Shown here: positions 35,936 to 46,624 of the stretch, one piece after another
Layout of the letters: each line of letters starts with the position of its first letter
How positions within the stretch are numbered: the first letter of the stretch is position 1
Source: Nannobrachium achirus
Taxonomy: Eukaryota; Chordata; Actinopteri; Myctophiformes; Myctophidae
Direction: 5' to 3'
DNA length: 64,000 nt
Assembly: GCA_963921795.1 (NCBI GenBank)
Contig: OY997643.1
Span: 17,809,879 to 17,873,878, forward strand
Program-made: the position numbers and the translations under genes
Notes under the pieces: generated by a model
What the model was told of the DNA's origin: nothing
Database searches by the model: none
Seen by the model: only the letters and a program-made list of their open reading frames with translations

Positions 35936-36271
35936 AAAATGTCATACAAATAAGTGCTTCTACCTGACTCCTTTCTCCATAGTACATAGTACAGTACATT
36001 AGTGGTCTCCTCCTTCTGTCCTCTGTGTCCTGCACCTCCCCTTCCTTCTGTGTTTCCGTATTGAACGAGAAAAAGGAGTTCCTGCTGCGCTAAAACCACT
36101 GACTTGGAGACGTGTGTTTTGTCAGTATTAAAAGGAGATTGTCTCCAAACAGTCCTGGGTCTGTCTACTTCAACACAACCAAGAAATCAAAGCTAAGCTA
36201 GTGTCCAGTGATAATCATTATACCAGTAGAGGGTGGTATTACACTTAATCTCTTGATATAGTCTGATCGTC

Positions 36272-37594
36272 TCACAGTTTCTTCACAGTTGTGTGTGGAG
36301 GGGCCATTTGACCTCCATATCCTGCACCACCAGCATGGTCATATTGTTTCATGTCACTGATCTTCCTCGATAATATCTTCAAAGGTTGACTTTGACGATT
36401 GTAAATATATGGAAAGAGTGCCTCAGTGAAAGTGTGAGAGAAGGTGTGTATGTGTGTGTCAGTATCAGGATCAGAGAAGGTCAGCGTCCCTCCGTTCCAG
36501 TCCAGTTCAACTCTGATCCTCCATGGATTGTGCGTCACTGATGGAAGATCAGTGTAGCCTCCTGTTTGGCAGCGTGCCATGTATCCACCATCAGCAAACA
36601 TCACTCTCCAGAAATGACCCCCTCTTTCTCCCTTCCTCTGGAAAGACGCTTCTTTTACACCTATTGACCAGCGGGTATTTTGCCCAACCCCAACATCCCA
36701 GCTGTGAATTCCCGAGTTAAAGCCCTCAGAACCCAGGACATGGTACCAGTAGTCAAACCTCTCTGGGTTGTCAGGAAGCTGCTGTTCCCAATCTCCTCGT
36801 GTCACACTGGTCAGATCAGCAGACAGGATGCATATTGGATGGACAGTGTTGGGGTCCAGGATAACAGGAGTGTAGGGGACAAAGTCCTTCATCTTGTCCC
36901 ACACTTTGAAAATCAGGTTGGCCCGGTGTTTGACCTCGTCTATCAGTGCTCCCGGGACCATCTGTGGGTCCTGCAGTGGAAGCAGGTCTCTTTCCACTTT
37001 GGCCTTGTGGTCCTGCACGACTGAGATGCGTTCAACTCTCAGCTTCTTCCTTGTCATTTTGACTGCTTTTGAAAGTGTTTTTATATCTCTTTTCAGACTC
37101 TTAATTTTCTGCTTCATCATCTGACTCTTCTGCTTCATTTCCTCCCTCAGCGCAGTGATCCTAGCCTCCTCTTCCTCATAAAGATACTGATGAATCTTCT
37201 TAAACTGTTCCTTAATCTCCCTCTCTGTGTTCTGGGTCTGGACCTTAATGTGTTCTGCTGCTTGCTCACAGTTAGTTTTACTTTCACGAAATACATCTAG
37301 TCTCTCCTCTAAGTGTGTCAGTAGTTTCTGGACGACCTCTTTGGGTTCGACTTTCTGACGTCTCTCTGGCGAGAAGGCCTCACACAGGTTCTTCAGTACC
37401 AGGTTACACGGTGGATCATCCGTTGGAGATTTCTTCTTACAAAGTGGACATTCCCTTTTCCCCTTTCGTGTCCACCATTCCCGCAGACAGACCTTACAGA
37501 TGCTGTGGCTACATGACAGGACAACAGGATCTGTAAATATATCCCAACACACGGAACAGGAAAAATCCTCTTCTGAAAAAGACCGGGAAGCCAT
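36272..37594 (-). CDS. TRIM-like protein B: RING, coiled coil, PRY-SPRY
   Basis: 440 residues, single exon, same strand as and about 3.5 kb upstream of gene A's ATG. The RING ligands occupy the same positions as in A. The B-box is again missing, the coiled coil covers about 85-205, and PRY-SPRY ends near 410. It ends with a short tail (GGQMAPPHTTVKKL) at the point where A runs on into its repeats. SPRY-coding DNA is nearly identical between A and B, while the RING and coiled coil differ more. Role as for A: a probable E3 ligase whose SPRY domain chooses the target. Confidence 0.85.
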   Translation of the reverse strand: MASRSFSEEDFSCSVCWDIFTDPVVLSCSHSICKVCLREWWTRKGKRECPLCKKKSPTDDPPCNLVLKNLCEAFSPERRQKVEPKEVVQKLLTHLEERLDVFRESKTNCEQAAEHIKVQTQNTEREIKEQFKKIHQYLYEEEEARITALREEMKQKSQMMKQKIKSLKRDIKTLSKAVKMTRKKLRVERISVVQDHKAKVERDLLPLQDPQMVPGALIDEVKHRANLIFKVWDKMKDFVPYTPVILDPNTVHPICILSADLTSVTRGDWEQQLPDNPERFDYWYHVLGSEGFNSGIHSWDVGVGQNTRWSIGVKEASFQRKGERGGHFWRVMFADGGYMARCQTGGYTDLPSVTHNPWRIRVELDWNGGTLTFSDPDTDTHIHTFSHTFTEALFPYIYNRQSQPLKILSRKISDMKQYDHAGGAGYGGQMAPPHTTVKKL

Positions 37595-37750
37595 TTAGTC
37601 TGAGTGAAGCACTCCCCCGCCACTAATGTTCTCTAGTTACTTTAAATTCTAACCATTGTTCTTTTTGAAGTCCCTGGAAGCTAAGAGAATTGTCTGGTTT
37701 TGCTGTGTTCTTGTTTCCGATTCTCTAGAAATAGACTGTGGACTGGAAGA

Positions 37751-37758
37751 TGACGCCA
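37751..37758. promoter_or_regulatory. Diverged CRE-like site upstream of TRIM-like gene B
   Basis: TGACGCCA within the block shared with the gene A upstream region (TTCTCTAGAAATAG and CACTGCAGTG are retained). One base off the CRE palindrome, so perhaps weaker. Confidence 0.3.
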
Positions 37759-38090
37759 CTGCAGTGATGTCATGGTGCAAGAATGTAGAATCACGTGAAT
37801 CAAAGGTGCTTTGATTGCCACTCACTTATACAGGTACAAGCAGAGGATGTTGGTGACTTTGTCTGTAATACTGTGGAGCAACATAAATAGGGATAAAGTT
37901 GCCAAGCAGTGAAAAGCAAAAGAAAGCAGCAAGGGAAAAGGATTATGGACAAATTGTATCATATAGTTAGGGTCATGATTCATGTTGTGTCATATAACCC
38001 TATAACCGAATGTCTGATACTGTCTCATACGGGGAACAATAGCAGTCTGTTAGTCTGTTATATACTGTATTGAACATGTCATTTTTAACT

Positions 38091-38199
<109 letters not shown>

Positions 38200-38399
38200 A
38201 GTGAATGAGATTCCTTGAGATAGTGTGAAATTGTAACATCCTTTGAAGAAAGGCATCATAGAAATGCACTATTTAGATCATTGCTTCTCAATGTATAGTC
38301 CATCAGCGGTGCAACCCTTACAGGTCTGTAACTCTCAGAGTGTACAAATGGAACCAAATGTACCCTTACATGTCTGTAATTCTGAGTGTACAAATGGAC

Positions 38400-38656
38400 C
38401 TTTACAGGTTATTGTAAATGTCTACTGTATGTATTTTTGCACTGTTATTTTGTTTTTATTTCTGACAATATCTACTGCATAGTACTGTGTTCTATCCATC
38501 TGTCATTCAATGTTATATGAGATACATATAAGGTTTCCTGTGCAAATAAGCTGAAAAGCTTACTAGGATCTCCTTTTAGTTGACCTTGTACCAGTGAACT
38601 GTACTGTCATGAAACTGTACCTTTTCCTATGCAAACTTCTAATAAAGTCTTCAAAA
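38400..38656 (+). mobile_element. 3' fragment of the LINE 2 family
   Basis: ATGTTATATGAGATAC, AGGATCTCCTTTTAGTTGAC and CAAACTTCTAATAAAGTCTT match the complement of 25090-25270, the 3' UTR of the minus-strand LINE. A 5'-truncated, non-coding second copy. It is preceded by tandem words GTCTGTAACTCTGAGAGTG, which also follow it. Confidence 0.8.
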
Positions 38657-38837
38657 CAGCTCTGTAACTCTGAGAGTGTACAAAGGGAACCAAATGGACC
38701 TTTACATGTCTGTAACTCTGAGAGTGTTTTACTGCCCCCTAGTGGTCCCCAGACCAGCTATTGATTAACAGTCCCTTAACTGAGTGATGCAATATGGAAG
38801 CTTCACAAACGCACAACAATGTTGTTTTTAATGAAAC

Positions 38838-38853
38838 ACGCGCGCGCACGCAT

Positions 38854-38884
<31 letters not shown>

Positions 38885-38886
38885 TG

Positions 38887-38927
<41 letters not shown>

Positions 38928-38945
38928 ACACGCACACACACAGAG
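38838..38945. repeat. (CGCA)n/(CA)n microsatellite
   Basis: ACGC units followed by AC units, about 100 nt. Confidence 0.95.
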
Positions 38946-39225
38946 TGATACTAATTAAGCCTTGGAGGCCAATCTTTACAATAACACTAATTAAACGTCA
39001 CATGGCTCACTGCCTCGTTAAGTCATCTATTAACATTTATTGTTTATTTGAGCAGATTGTTAGAAGTGTCAGTTTAATATCTTTATAAACATAACATTTA
39101 TATCTTTATACAGATATATATATTCTACAATGACGTGACGGTGACATAGGTGTAATTTTACATAAAAACACCAAATCATGTGTTGTTAATTCATGTAGAT
39201 GTGTTCAAGTCAACACACATGGACA

Positions 39226-39229
39226 CACG

Positions 39230-39278
<49 letters not shown>

Positions 39279-39328
39279 ACGCACACGCACACGCACGCAC
39301 ACACACTCACCTCACACTCACACTCACA

Positions 39329-39412
<84 letters not shown>
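39226..39412. repeat. (AC)n compound microsatellite
   Basis: AC with CGCACA and TCACAC variants over nearly 190 nt; all frames across it are low-complexity artefacts. Confidence 0.95.
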
Positions 39413-39414
<2 letters not shown>

Positions 39415-39837
39415 ACATCTTTATTTGCATTCACATTTAACAATAAATTCTTGAACACAAACAATGGTAGATGCACAAACTTGGGAAACTCAACAACAAT
39501 ATTCCTGAGATACAGATCATGAGTAGAGGAAGCATGGCTTCCTCCATATATGGCGACTGCCAATTATCACAGACACTGAATAGAATTTTGCCAATGCCTT
39601 ATGAGCTCTTGTCTCGAGCATTCCTGCAATTTGCAGGCCTCTCACAACTGATTTATGGACGAGGCTTCCAAATATGAACACAAGCAGTTTACATTTGTAA
39701 CCGAGCTGAATAATAGCATCCTTAAGACGTCGGATCTGGTGTATTAGCTGAGACATCTGAAAAGGCATCATTTTCATTATTGAACTTAAACATGGCAGTT
39801 GAAACACAAGAGTGCTTATAGATTCTGGCAGACTATA

Positions 39838-40320
39838 GCCATGTTTCCATAAACGTATTCGAATCAGGGAAGCGAATTATCAGAAATGTGTATTAAGACA
39901 ACGCGAATTTAGCCTGTTTCCATTAAACTGATGAAATGCGATTCTGGCAGATCCTGCCTGGGTCCGTCTGACCGACGTGCTGTAAATACTTCCCGCGGGC
40001 TTGCACACAGTGCACAGAGCTGGGATGGGGCTGATTTTTTCAGACCGAGAGACGTGAGCACTGCTGTGACTCGCTGCACACTCTTCCTGACCCAGAGCCG
40101 GTCGTGACGCACCGCCGCGGAGAAAGTGCGCCCGGCGGGGGCACAGAGCAAGCGACCCCCACCGGGGTCGGCCACCACCTCCAAGCGGATATTTTTTTTT
40201 TTGCGGATAATGAAAGTGTATTCGCATTTTGAAGTGTTTCCATAAAAAGGTTTTGCGAATAAGCCTTAAATGCGCATTAAGAGGCTTTATGAAAACATTG
40301 TGAAACATATATGAACTTAT
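39838..40320. mobile_element. MITE-like element (Harbinger-style ends, tentative)
   Basis: Starts CATGTTTCCATAAACG with an inner GTTTCCATTAAACTG. It ends with GTGTTTCCATAAAAAGG and TTTATGAAAACATTG, so the halves are imperfect inverted repeats. The centre is GC-rich (GCCCGGCGGGGG). Confidence 0.45.
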
Positions 40321-40324
40321 GTCC

Positions 40325-40949
40325 TTAAAGGGATATTACACTTTCAAAGTCATTTTATCGTCTAATCAGGCTTTTATGAACACCCTGAACAGTTTTTAAT
40401 TTGCTTGATTCAATATTTAGATATTTGATGTAAATGTTACCAGGCCCGACACGCCCAGGCCCTCTCCACATACACACCCATTGTAACTTCAAACTCCATT
40501 TTAACCATGATAGATTCATTAAAAACACCCGTTGTTTTTTCTGGTGACTCATAATACCCTCCTAATACGTGAGCAGGCCGTGTTTTTTTGATAACTTTTT
40601 TCATTAATTTTTAATAATTATTTGGGAAAATGAAAAATATTTAATACAAAAATGGATTATTAAAAATAAATGAAAAAAGTTATCGAAAAAACACGGCCTG
40701 CTCACGTATTAGGAGGGTAGTTTGAGTCACCAGAAAAAATAATGGTTGTTTTTAATGAATTTATCACGGTTAAAATGGAGTTTGAAGTTACAATGGGTGT
40801 GTATGTGGAGAGGGCCTGGGCGTGTCGGGCCTGGTAACATTTACATCAAATATCTAAATATTGAATCAAGCAAATTAAAAACTGTTCAGGGTGTTCATAA
40901 AAGCCTGATTAGACGATAAAATGACTTTGAAAGTGTAATATCCCTTTAA
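40325..40949. mobile_element. Fold-back element with TTAA ends, about 620 bp
   Basis: Two arms of nearly 300 bp are reverse complements with few differences. The element starts TTAAAGGGATATTACAC and ends GTGTAATATCCCTTTAA. TTAA at both outer ends fits piggyBac-type insertion. Arm fragments recur at about 42838-42942 and 24640-24715. Confidence 0.8.
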
Positions 40950-40974
40950 CTAGTAGGTCAAAAACTCTGTTGTG

Positions 40975-41320
40975 TGTACTAGACATTCAACTCAACTAAG
41001 TCAACTCAAGCTTTATTTATATAACACATTTAATATGACAAGTCAACCAAATAAAAAGTGCTGTACAAGTTAAAAACAAAGAGCAAACAATGCAAAAACA
41101 AAACAAAACAAAAACAATGGCATACAATGAAATAAGCGCAAACAGACAAACATTAGCACCAGCGAGGGAAAACCCCAGGCTACATCAGGTGTTACTAAAG
41201 GCCAGGGATAAGATGTACGTTTTTAACAGGGATTTAAAAGTAGCTATCGACTGGGTGGCTCTGATGTGTATGGGCAAATTATTCCAGAGCCAACCTCAAG
41301 GCTCTGGCTGGTGAGTAGTC
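40975..41320. mobile_element. Truncated retroelement-like repeat
   Basis: CTTTATTTATATAACACATT, AAAGTGCTGTACAA and GATTTAAAAGTAGC resemble the 3' region of a common fish LINE/SINE in reverse orientation. Short frames only. Confidence 0.4.
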
Positions 41321-41639
41321 AGAGTTTTTAATTGTAAAAGCATACATTAAAATCAATTCGGAAGCGGACATTCCCTTCCCACATAGGGACATGAATACAT
41401 ACACACTGAGTCAAACATGGTTTAGCGGTTTGCAGCACTCAGAAACCAGGTCACTAGCATGTTTTGCATGCTAGGTGAACGTTGGAGAAGAGATGTTGAA
41501 TCCTTTCCTATCCTCAATCTGGCTAATAGCCTCCAACATCATCAGCAGTGGCAGTGGTGAAGCGATCGGAACTCAATCAGGTTCAGCCTATAGCTGTGAT
41601 CTTATCACGCAGATACTACTAAGACGCCTCAGGGTGACA

Positions 41640-42000
41640 TATGCGACCTCGCCCGCCATGTCTTGGCCATCTGGCTTGGCCTAACCCTAACCCATATATG
41701 GAGATACATGTACTGTATATGGAGATATGCTGTGAGAGCCCAAACATGATTACTCAGTTATTTGTTATGCGAAAGTCCTATGACGTCTAGACATCTGACA
41801 TCATACATACAATCCCTTGTATGCCCATACATGGAGATCCCGGCTGTCTGTAGAACCATCCACACAGATATGGGCTGTCTTGGCCATCTGTCTTTGCCAT
41901 ATATGGATTCTGTTAGTGTGGTATGTGGCCGATGTGGCCTCCACATATGGGCATTCCCATATGAAGTCTGACAATAAAGTACTGTATCATATATATCAAT
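41640..42000. repeat. 'GCCCATATATGG' repeat cluster plus LINE 1 tail
   Basis: Repeats of the 12.6-13.5 kb family, followed at 41968-42000 by TCTGACAATAAAGTACTGTA and ATCATATATAT. The latter is a minimal 3' end of the first LINE's family. Confidence 0.55.
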
Positions 42001-42244
42001 CCAATATAATTAATTCCCTTCTGCAAGATGAAGTTGTACGTTTGTTGTATATCCTACAACTCCTTTACATTCAATTTGTTTTCAGTCCTAAATATACTGT
42101 AGGCCTAATACTTTAACTGTTGTTATTGTTATATGTTTCATGTTTCATTCATGCATTAAAATGATTATGTCCGCTATTTTGTTATCAGATGTCCGGTCAA
42201 TTTGAATCATTCCGGACATTGTGACGGGCAAATCCTAGTGCGAC

Positions 42245-42373
42245 CTCTGATGTAAGGTGGCACAGGGGATGGCATTGTACTGAGGTAATCCCGTACAGGT
42301 GGCACAGGGGATGGCACAGCACTGACGTAATGCCATAGGGTGGCACAGGGGATGGCACAGTACTGTGTATAAA
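42245..42373 (+). promoter_or_regulatory. OlfC gene 2 core promoter with TATA box
   Basis: TATAAA at 42368-42373 is 64 nt before the ATG. GGTGGCACAGGGGATGGCA occurs three times, and GACGTAATGCCATAGGGTGG matches the gene 1 promoter. Amplification of the GGTGGCACAGGGGAT word is specific to gene 2. Confidence 0.65.
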
Positions 42374-42431
42374 GTAGTATCACTGCTGGACAGCGGCTTT
42401 GGAAGGGGGGGGAGTGTAGACAGAGTCAGTC

Positions 42432-42658
42432 ATGTCTGCAGACTCATATCTGTTCTTGTGTTTGACATTGTTGTGTTCATTGTGTGCCTCCTCCTCTTCC
42501 TCTTCCCCCTCTTCTTGTCATTTACAGGCTCATGTTGATCTCAACTCCATGTCTCAGGAAGGAGACTTCATTCTGGGAGGTTTGTTTGCCTTGCACGTCA
42601 GAGGACGTTTCCCTGTGCTCAACTTTACTGCTCACAGACTGGGACCCACTTGTAGTCG
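42432..42658 (+). CDS. OlfC gene 2 exon 1
   Basis: Signal peptide followed by [12 protein letters not shown] and [12 protein letters not shown]. The donor chosen is CG|GTTGGT, because it gives the same phase (two bases over) as gene 1 and leaves Cys-Ser-Arg before exon 2a. The donor is weak, and GTATCA a few bases on is an alternative of another phase. Confidence 0.75.
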
Positions 42659-45600
42659 GTTGGTATCACATACTGTACATAATGTATCTATATCTATATC
42701 TATATCTATATCCAGGGGCGTCACAAGGGGTAGGAAAGTGGGACTGAGTTACTGGGGCCCAAGGTGGAGGGGCCCTAATAACTTTATCTATTGAAAAATA
42801 GCAGATATACAAGCTCTTGTAGATCTTAATTTTAACCATCTATCATGGTTAAAATGAAGTTTGAAGTTACAATGGGTGTGTATGTGGAGAGAGGCCCTTC
42901 CACTGCTCCCTGTTGAAAGTGGAATATCCCTTTAATTAATCAAGATTAGTCGCATGTTTAATCGCATATAAACATTTCATCTGAGAAGCAATTTTATTTC
43001 AAATAAAATGCATTTTGGTATATGAGTGAGTTTTTTAAATCAAAAAAATTTAATCACGTTAGTTTTCTGCAATTAATTAAGCGAAGTTAATCAGTTAAAG
43101 TCCCAGCCCTAATAATTATAATAAAAACAGCTGTTACAATTTCAAACATGCAAGCATGACCCACTTTAGTCTATTAGTAGTTTAAGGACTAGTCTGGTAG
43201 TCTTTTTTATGTCCAATGTATTTGTTTTCAAGTTCATAAAGAACACATAAATGCATTTGAAATTTGTTTTTTTACTGTATATGCATTGTGGCCCTCTGGA
43301 GTGAAATCAAAGTTGTTCACCCCTGATTTATAGGATCCTCTCAGTCCTGGACTATAAATAAATCCTATAAATAACGTCACACAGTTATTTATATCTGCCG
43401 GTTTTTATAGTAAACTATAATAATATACCGGTAATAGTAATAGTTTCAGATTAATAGGGTTCAGATGCTCTCAGTCCATGGTGTTTGTCATCAAATATCA
43501 TCAGATAGTATGTTATATTATGTAGGCCTATATGTATTAATTAGGGCTGGGATGCGATTAAAAAATGTATCAAATTAATTTTCAGGCTTTGTAATTAATT
43601 AATCGCATTTTAATCACATATTAATATTTTACCCGAGAAGCATTTTTTTCAGGTAGAACACATTTTGTTGTACGAGTGAATCAACGAGTGAGTTTTTTTT
43701 AAATCTAAATTTCTCATCCACTGGGCCAAGCAAAGCGCTCTGATCGGCTACTTCTCCCTTTGCGTTTATTGTCTCTTCTTGATTCGTGCATCGCTATGAT
43801 CGGAATGCCCGGAAATGAAGGTTCTGTGGTGCAAAAACTAAGTGCGATTAAAATGCTTAATTTTCTGTAATTAATTAATCACAATTAATCTGTTAAAGTC
43901 CCAGCCCTAGTATTCATATTTATAATATTATAGTTTCAGATTAATATCCTTCAGGAGGGCTCAGAGGATGGTGTTTGCCATCCACCACATAGTACAGTTT
44001 ACAGTTTAGGCATTTAGCAGACGCTTTTAATCCAAATCGACTTACACTAAGCAGGTAATACTTCAATATAATAAGCAAGATAATAATGTCAGTACATTAA
44101 CAACAATATAACAAATGCATAGGAATATCAATCTCGAAAAACAATATCATAGGTAGACTTCTAAAACCTAAAAATGCTATCTAGCTTCATGTATGGTCAT
44201 TGAGGGAAGGGGAGTGTTACAGTAGTGCTATGGGTTTAGGTGGAGTCTGAAGAGGTGAGTTTTCAGACCACGCGGCGAAAGCTATAGGAAGTGAGTCTGT
44301 AGTTCTAATGGAAGCTCGGGAGTGAGTCTGTAGTTCTAATGGAAGCTAGGGAGTGAGTCTGTAGTTCTAATGGAAGCTAGGGAGTGAGTCTGTAGTTCTA
44401 AGTGCGACAGGGAGTTTATTCCACAGTTTGGGGGCCAGAAGGGCAAATTGTTTAGGACGAGTGGATTGTTATCCTGGGGTTTTTAGCGAGGGTTCTGTCA
44501 GCATCCATGTGTTGGCTGATCTGAGTGAACGGGTGGGGGTTGCGATAGGGAGAATTTACTATGGAACCGGGCAGAACCTCGGCCGTCAGGGGTAGGTAGG
44601 TAACGCCTCAATGTCTAAAGCTGACCTGACATCATATTGTTGACGAGGTCTCTTTTCGCCCTTAAGGCGTCTTACTGGTTAATATTAATATGTATTAATA
44701 TATAGTTTCAGACTGACAGGCTTCAGGAGGGCTCAGACCATGGCATTTGCCATCCAACAGGTAGTATTATATGTTATTAATATTATGTATTATGTATTTG
44801 TATTAATATGTATATCTATTAATATGTTCATTAATGTGTATTAATATGTATATGTGTATTAATGTGTGGTGTTTGCCATCCGTTAGATAGTATATGTATT
44901 AATATTAATAGTGTGTTATCTATATATATTAATATTATGTTATATCTATATGTATTCTTATTAATAGTACCGTATGTTATATACCTTTATTATCCCACGG
45001 GGGAAATTCAGTTGCCCACAGGCAGCACAGCAGTTATAGTAGAGGACCTGGGTAAGATATGTATGCGCTTAACTTAGGAGAGAATTTCTCAACTGTTACT
45101 GTTATGACTAATATGACCCCTGGGAACAACGTCAGAACTTTGCGAAATTCTCTATCCGGGGCGAAATACCCCAAAATGACCACGCCCTTTTAAAAATGAC
45201 CACAACTTCCAACATGGCTTTATCTTCTAAACCGTTGGAGCTACACATTTTCTGAAGTGCTCAACATGTTCAGAATACCAATGTTTAGGGGGGCATATAC
45301 GTGTGTAACATTTCTAATTTCGATAGTTTATGACACATAGGTTGTTTGTTATCTCCAGTTTTAACTCACTCCTAGAACTCTACACTCAATCTGGATGAAA
45401 CTTTATGTTACATAATGATACATGTAATAATGTATCACGATGATGTCATGAAGGTCGTAGTGTAGTATGTGAAACGGCACATGCTAACTCCATCCATCTG
45501 GAGGTGTGGACATCTGGACGTGTACACTTTTTTACGGTCTATGGGTTTGCCGCTCTGACATAATTCTCTGACATCACTGTGCAGAGGAACCACTCTAACA

Positions 45601-46550
45601 GAATGGCTTTGCTGCTCTGACGTCACAGCCTGGCTTCAGTGTGATGTCACACAAACAGAGTCCCTTTTATGCCCATATATGGAGTTCCCTGATGTCATCA
45701 ATATTAAGCCCATAATAAGTTGCCTGGCGGTGCCAGCCTCTATCACACACTTCACTACCGCAGGGGGTGGTGTTGAGTGCAGTCTGGTTTATTAACCAGG
45801 CAACATAATAAGGACTTCACAGGACTTCATATGGGAATGCTCATACCCATGCCCATACAGTATATGGAGGCCACATCGGCCACATACCACACTAACGATC
45901 CATATATGGCCAAGACAGATGGTCAAGCAGCCCATATCTGTGTGGCTGGTTCTACAGACAGGGATCTCCATCTATGGGCATAAAAGGGTATGATGTCAGA
46001 TGTCATAGACATCATAGGACTTTCACATAACAAATAACTGAGTAAGCATGTTTGGGCTCTCACAGCATATCTCCATATAAAGTACACAGGTCTCCATATA
46101 TGGGTAACTGGTCGATATACATCAGTGGCCAGATGGCCAAGACATCAGTGGCCAGATGGCCAAGACATGGCGCGACCTCGCCCTTTAGGGTGAGGTCGCT
46201 TGTCGCCCTGAGGCATCTTACTAGTAATAAGAGTGCTCTAGTGCTCTACCTTTGTGTTTCCAATGCTCAAGAAGCATATAATAGACACAATGTTTGCTAA
46301 AATGTGGCAAAGATTAAGTAAGGTACAGTAAAATACATTTTCAGATACACGTCATCTTTGAAATATGTTGAGATACACCCAGACATAAAGACAAGCATTC
46401 CAACATGTTTCTAATGGTCAAAAAAATCTAACCTCGGTTCGAATAGTGAAGCGGTGAATTTGAGCAGTTCCAGATCTGATTTTATTCTATGTTTTGTGTG
46501 CAGCTCGTTTTGTGTGATAACGGCACTGATCACACAAGTGCATGCGTGGA

Positions 46551-46624
<74 letters not shown>

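Noticed and set aside
39180..39522. Overlapping frames of Thr-His or Cys-Val repeats on both strands
   Set aside because: Translations of AC/GT microsatellites; low complexity only. The same holds for frames at 10182, 38000, 49158 and 56114.
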